NCBI GenBank assembly: GCA_946807835.1
Contig: OX327697.1
Location: 12,087,001 to 12,151,000, forward strand
DNA length: 64,000 nt
Source of the DNA: Ailanthus altissimus
Lineage: Eukaryota > Streptophyta > Magnoliopsida > Sapindales > Simaroubaceae
Direction: 5' to 3'
Below the pieces are notes generated by a model that saw only the letters and a program-made list of their open reading frames with translations, ran no database searches and was not told where the DNA came from. The position numbers were made by a program, and so were the translations under genes. Below are positions 59,790 through 64,000 of this stretch, in pieces. Every line of letters starts with the position of its first letter. The stretch's first letter is position 1.

Positions 59790-60860
59790 CTGGTCTGATC
59801 ACTCTTTCCAAATGATAGATACCCTATCAATTAGGGCTTAAAACTCCATTGAGGGTTTCTTAGTATTTAAGTTAACACAAAGGTCACCCTCTTTGAATTG
59901 CCTTAACCTGACTTTTTGGTTATACAACTTGGCGATCTACTATTGGTAGGCTGCCACTTTAAGGGCTATTGAGGTCTGCATCTTCTTTAATAGGTCTAAA
60001 TTAGTTGCAATTAAGCTAGTGTTTTCATCTTTATTGAAGTTATTGGTCTGGTGTGTGAGTATTCCCATCTTGACTAGTATTACTGCCTCAAATTCGAAAG
60101 ATAAAGCAAATGGGGTCCTTCTAATGGCAATGTTGAGTGTGGTGGTCCATTAAGTCCACAGTACACTAAACAGCTCATCTACCCTGGCCTTTTTGCTGTT
60201 CTTGAGCTTTGTCTTCAAGATAGTCTTGATTATCTTGTTCACAGCCTCCACATACCTATTGAACTGAGGGTAACTAGTGAAGCGAACCAATTAGTGATCT
60301 TTAAGTTCTTGCAAAATTATATGAACCTCTAGTTATAGAACTAAGTCCCGTTGTCAATTACTATAGTGTGAGGCAGACCAAAGCGATAGATTACAGCTCA
60401 CTGTATGAACTTAGTAGTCTTTCTCTCAATTATTGTGGTTAGGGACTTAGCCTCTGCCCACTTAGTTGTGTAGTCCACTGCTGCAATTGTGTACTTAGCT
60501 CCTTCTCTTCTAACTAGTATAAAGTCAATGAGATCTACCCCTTATATAGCAAAAGGGCTAAGGGGAGCTCAGTACTATGAGGTTCTTAGAAGGCTACATT
60601 AGTATCTTCGTAAACCTTTGGCACTTTTCACACTTCTTGATTAGGTCATTCGCGTCTTGCTTCATGTTAAGCTAGAAGTATCCTTACCTCAGTGCTTTGT
60701 AGTCTATGACTCTTCCTCTTCTGTGATTTTTGCATATCCTTTTATGCATCTCCTTGAGCACGTATTATCCCTCATGAGGGTGCAAGCACCTTAGGTAAGG
60801 TAGAGAAATTCCTCTTGTAGAGTACCTCATCAATTAAGCAGTATCTGGCTGCTTAGTATC
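59790..60860 (-). pseudogene. Integrase of element E
   Basis: The N-terminal part is recognised by AARYCLIDEVLYKRNFS (about 60862-60815) and the zinc-region remnant. The core shows decayed GID/DYFTKW strands near 60540-60440. Then FNRYVEAVNKIIKTILKTKLKNSKKARVDE (60270-60180) holds the catalytic Glu in a form typical of Tat elements (usual GQVEAVNK). The C-terminal part reads TPFALSFEFEAVILVKMGI, LIATNLDLLKKMQTSIALKVAAYQ and KLYNQKVRLRQFKEGDL (about 60120-59890). At least six stops. Confidence 0.8.
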
Positions 60861-61189
60861 TTAGTTTCTTAGCTTGAGCTTTGTCCTTAGGGGTGACTTT
60901 GTCCCTTAGATACTGAATGATGGGATCCATCCAACAAGGCTCATCATTGACAAAGTAGATTTTTATAAGCTCATTTGACGCGAACACTAGAATCAGGTAC
61001 AATCTTTATTAGTATGGTCTTGGGCAGCTTCATAGTGCCGATGAAAGCTAGTTTGGCTAGCACGTCAGCGATGTAGTTATCTTTCCTTTGAGTCCTGCTC
61101 AACACGGATCTCTTTGAAAGTGTTAATCAGCTTCTAAGCTTTCTTTAGGTAGGCTTGCATATTTTCTTCTTTGGCTTAGTACTTATATT

Positions 61190-61470
61190 GATTTGGTAGA
61201 CTATAAGCTGGGAGTCACTCTTGACTACGAACTATCAAGCTCCTAGAGTCTTGGCCATACTCATGCCTATGATCATAGATTCATACTCAACCTCATTGTT
61301 GAATGCTATGAAGCCAAACTTCAGGCCGTAGCTCACTTCTACTCCCTAAAGGCTGACTATGATGACCCTTGCTCTGTTTCCTTGGGTGTTGGAAGCTCCA
61401 TCTGTATACACGATCCAATAAGTCATTGTATATTTCTCATTAAGCTCACACTCTTTTTTATTTCCTCCTC
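61190..61470 (-). pseudogene. Additional RNase H domain of element E
   Basis: On the minus strand: YWIVYTDGASNTQGNRARVII with the first Asp, YGLKFGFIAFNNEVEYESMIIGMSMAKTLGA with the Glu, and VVKSDSQLI with the next Asp (about 61425-61215). The YTDGASN form and its place after a first RNase H identify the extra RNase H of the Tat lineage, thought to be acquired separately from the gypsy-type domain. Three stops are present. Confidence 0.8.
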
Positions 61471-61581
61471 TGAGTCTAGAGTGAGCTTAACCATAGAGTT
61501 TGCGATGGCTTGTACTTTGATAAAGGAGCACAACTTGTAAATAATACTAAACTCACTCAGCTCATATAACCACTTTATCAG

Positions 61582-61850
61582 TTATTTCGATACGTCTATC
61601 TTCTGAAGGATCCACCTCAGTGGAAAATTGATCAACACTACTATGGTATGAGCTTGGAAATAAGTGCGTAGCTTCTTCATTGCAGCCACCAGAGCTAGCT
61701 CATTCTTCTCAGTAGGTTGATATCTCTTCTTAGATTCAATCAAGGCTTTACTGATATAGTAGACTAGCCTTTTGACTCTATAACTTTCCTTCCTCACTAG
61801 CACTAAGCTGGTAGTAGTCTCGGACACAACTAAATATAGGAAGAGTATGT
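61582..61850 (-). pseudogene. First (gypsy-type) RNase H domain of element E
   Basis: SETTTSLVLVRKE, KRLVYYISKALIESKKRYQPTEKNELALVAAMKKLRTYFQAHTIVVLINFPLRWILQK. Compared with the family, VLTDQPLR is VLINFPLR, so one catalytic Asp is missing. It follows RT directly and is the longest open stretch in E. Confidence 0.85.
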
Positions 61851-62432
61851 CATTGAGTTATAGGCTAATGAGTAGAAGAGACTTCTCTAGATATTGCTTC
61901 AACTTCTTAAAGGCCTCTCCATACTCAAGAGTCCAGAATATGTTCTTCCTCTCCTTTAGGACTTTGAAGAAAGGTTTACAGGGATCAGTACTTCAGAGAT
62001 AAACTTGCTCAGGGCAACTACTCATTCTGCTAAGCTCTGCACATCATTAACTATCTTGGGGATCTTTATCTCTCATATAGCTCTGATCTTATCTAAATTA
62101 TCTTCAATCCTTTTTTGTTGCATAATAAACCTAAGAAATTTACCCTTAGTCACACCAAAGGTGTAATTCTTCAGATTTAGCTTCATGTTATACTTTCTCA
62201 ACAACTCAAATGTCCTTCACAAGACTAATACATAGTCAACAATAAGCCAAACTTGGTGATCATGTCATTGTTGTAGATCTTTGAGGTCCTCTCAATCTGG
62301 TCCTTAAAGAACTTGTTCATTAGGCCCTGGTTTATGGCCCCAACATTCTTAAGCCTGAAAAAGCATTGCCTAGTAACAGTGTAGGCCTCTATAGGTGATA
62401 AAGATGGTTTTTTCCTCATACGGGCCATTGTG
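61851..62432 (-). pseudogene. Reverse transcriptase of element E, truncated
   Basis: Begins in the palm at RKKPSLSPIEAY (usual DEEKTAFITP), then FRLKNVGAINQGLMNKFFKDQI and the active-site strand IYNNDMITKFG (62270-62238). Tat elements normally have YVDDMLVKS, so the Val-Asp is replaced by Asn-Asn. The thumb follows: LRKYNMKLNLKNYTFGVTKGKFL and a connection region with several stops. All RT sequence upstream of 62432 is absent and the adjoining DNA is unrelated. Confidence 0.8.
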
Positions 62433-63261
62433 GCTTCTTATTTAGACTATCTGTAGGATATACTCAGCAGACTAGAAAATGCTGAGTAATGTTTAAGATT
62501 CCTTTCTGTCCTGCATAATGTGTTGATCTCAACCACTCTACTGTTTATGTGTAGGGTAATTATACATGAACTAATGTAAATCTGGTAGTTGTGGTCCACA
62601 TGATCATTGGATTGCATACATAGCCATGTTCCTACCATAATAAGTAAAATATTGGGTATAAATTAGAGTTAAGTACTTGTGGCATACACACTCAGTTGTG
62701 AATACTCAGGTCCATACAAGAGAAAAAATTTAGTTGGCACCCCAAGCTCATTTCTTACTCCAAGTTTGGGGAGTTCACAAAAACACATACAGAGTTAACT
62801 TAAAATAAGTGATAACCACATTAAAATACATTAGCAACCTCAAGGCACCGCTCATAGATGTAGTTGAGGAAATCCACACTCATACTCAATCAAAGGTAAG
62901 GTAACTAGGAGATAAGCATGATATAAATCATATGGCAATAAAAAGAGAAGCTTATATGTTCATACCTTTAGGGTTCCAGGCATCCCTACTATGCTTCAAG
63001 CCTAATTGACCACTTTCTCCGCATATACTAAACATGCAGTTAATAGTCTAGTACTGAGAGGTCATGACACCAGTTTAGAGACATCTATACAGGATTCATT
63101 GGGGAACATTAGGCTTAACTCCTTAATTCTGAATGAAGATTAACTATTTTTGAAGATACCTTGACGCACGTTAAGGCTCAACTGTTTTAGTGCCAACTGG
63201 AGATAAACTACTTTAGAGACATATTGGCACACGTTGAAACTCAATCTTTATTGGATGTAAT
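62433..63261. other. Unassigned sequence beside the truncated RT
   Basis: No protein similarity on either strand. The open frame 62447-62638 (minus) resembles nothing I know. It abuts the RT truncation on the left and a family A LTR on the right, so it may be the end of another inserted element or a deletion junction. Confidence 0.4.
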
Positions 63262-64000
63262 TATTGAGATTTGTGCTCACGTGCCATCTCATTGTTGTAT
63301 GAATATTTTATTTTATAATATTTATCCAATTCATTAATTGTTAAATCGCTAATTACTATTATTAAATGGTTCAATGCTTGTGACGCTACAAATATTATAT
63401 TATCTAAAAGAGTTCGGATTTGGTCTAAAGAAGTTTAGATCAATGCTAAGAGTTAACATCACTGAAAACTATAAATGCTAAAAGGTTAGCATGTTATATT
63501 AATCAGTGAAGTCTATGTGTTAAAATCTTATATGTGATGGTACAAAGACTTGAGAATACATTAGTAATAACATAGTTGCAATAGTGGCTAAGAAATGTTA
63601 TTATGCAAGTCTATTCTCAAATTATATGTTCCTAGTCTTAATTCACCGATGCAAGTCTGACGGTGGAATCTTTTTACATAGACCAGTATATACTATACCT
63701 AGATGGTTATTCTTAGTTAACCATGGGCTTACTAGAAGCTCATATAGCATACAAGTGTTCAGTAAGGACTGAATACTGAACAGACTCAACGAGGACCCCA
63801 ATAGACATCCCATGAAGCCGTCAATTGAAGGTCCTCTCGAGTTGAGTAATATACGTAGTCCTTTGACCTGAGTACCACGGTAGGCTTATAAGTGATTCAT
63901 CATACTTTGTTTTCACGCATGTCACATACCTTTCATGGTGTGACCGCTGGGTGTCGCTGGGCATAGTCTGATGCTTATGAAATCCGATGTGTACAGATAT
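63262..64000 (+). mobile_element. LTR of family A, copy 4, runs off the window
   Basis: Starts TATTGAGATTTGTGCTCACGTGCCAT at 63262 and follows copies 1 and 2 through the GACTGAATACTGAACAGACT block, the CCTTTGACCTGAGTACCACGGT block and the GGGTGTCGCTGGGCATAG block. The end, and therefore whether it is a solo LTR, lies beyond 64000. The 5-base left flank is GTAAT. Confidence 0.85.

Larger units (their letters stand above)
53949..62432 (-). mobile_element. Tat-like Ty3/gypsy retrotransposon E, 5' part missing
   Basis: Right to left: truncated RT (62432), RNase H, additional RNase H, integrase (to about 59790), a spacer, an antisense gene on the plus strand (about 55143-58181), purine tract and 3' LTR (54961-53949). 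Two RNase H domains in series and an antisense ORF between integrase and the 3' LTR are features of Tat-lineage elements such as Grande. Gag, protease and the 5' LTR are not in the window. RT homology stops abruptly at about 62432. Confidence 0.75.

Noticed and set aside
1..64000. CRISPR arrays, operons, phage or bacterial defence systems
   Set aside because: No regularly spaced identical repeats and no bacterial-type gene clusters. All elements are plant retrotransposons.
1..64000. Endogenous pararetrovirus (caulimovirus-like) sequences
   Set aside because: All RT and integrase domains fit Ty1/copia, Ty3/gypsy or LINE order and motifs. No movement-protein or coat-protein signature was seen.

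Overview
This window is a repeat-dense, AT-rich piece of a dicot-type plant nuclear genome. I found no intact host gene. Nearly every recognisable coding signal is a decayed reverse-transcribing element, and most of the elements are inserted into one another. The plant assignment rests on element types: an Athila-like Ty3/gypsy element primed by tRNA-Asp, TNT1-like Ty1/copia elements primed by initiator tRNA-Met, a Tat-like Ty3/gypsy element with an extra RNase H and an antisense gene, and plant L1-type LINEs with a C-terminal RNase H domain. The species cannot be named.

Layout from left to right. (1) 1-166 is the end of a foreign LTR inside the 3' LTR of element F. (2) 167-10860 is Athila-like element F on the minus strand, which appears to be inserted in copia element B. 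(3) 10861-17331 is copia B on the plus strand (integrase, RT, RNase H, 3' LTR). Its 3' LTR is split by a solo LTR of 'family A' (13653-15710, target duplication AATTT). (4) 17332-20517 is mostly featureless spacer with a SINE-like remnant. (5) 20518-~27080 is a 5'-truncated LINE (LINE2, plus strand) split by a non-coding LTR element G (22586-25695). (6) ~27080-29039 is spacer with a SINE-like scrap and a MITE-like repeat. (7) 29040-53292 is one minus-strand LINE (LINE1) cut into three pieces by two copia elements of one family in opposite orientation: C (29779-40152, plus strand, target duplication ATGAA) and D (41021-49068, minus strand). C itself carries a family A solo LTR in gag (33080-35253, target duplication CTTAG). 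(8) 53949-62432 is Tat-like element E on the minus strand, with a 3' LTR, an antisense coiled-coil gene broken by a third family A solo LTR (55287-57288, CTTTT repeats), integrase, two RNase H domains and a truncated RT. (9) 63262-64000 is the start of a fourth family A LTR.

All the open frames are interrupted by stops or frameshifts, and several catalytic motifs are altered, so no element here looks autonomous. What is most worth following up is structural: the C/D tail-to-tail inverted pair; copy D preserving the empty site of the insertion in C; a series of tetraloop hairpins in the C/D leaders; a gag-core deletion shared by C and D; and the antisense, possibly intron-containing coiled-coil gene of element E.
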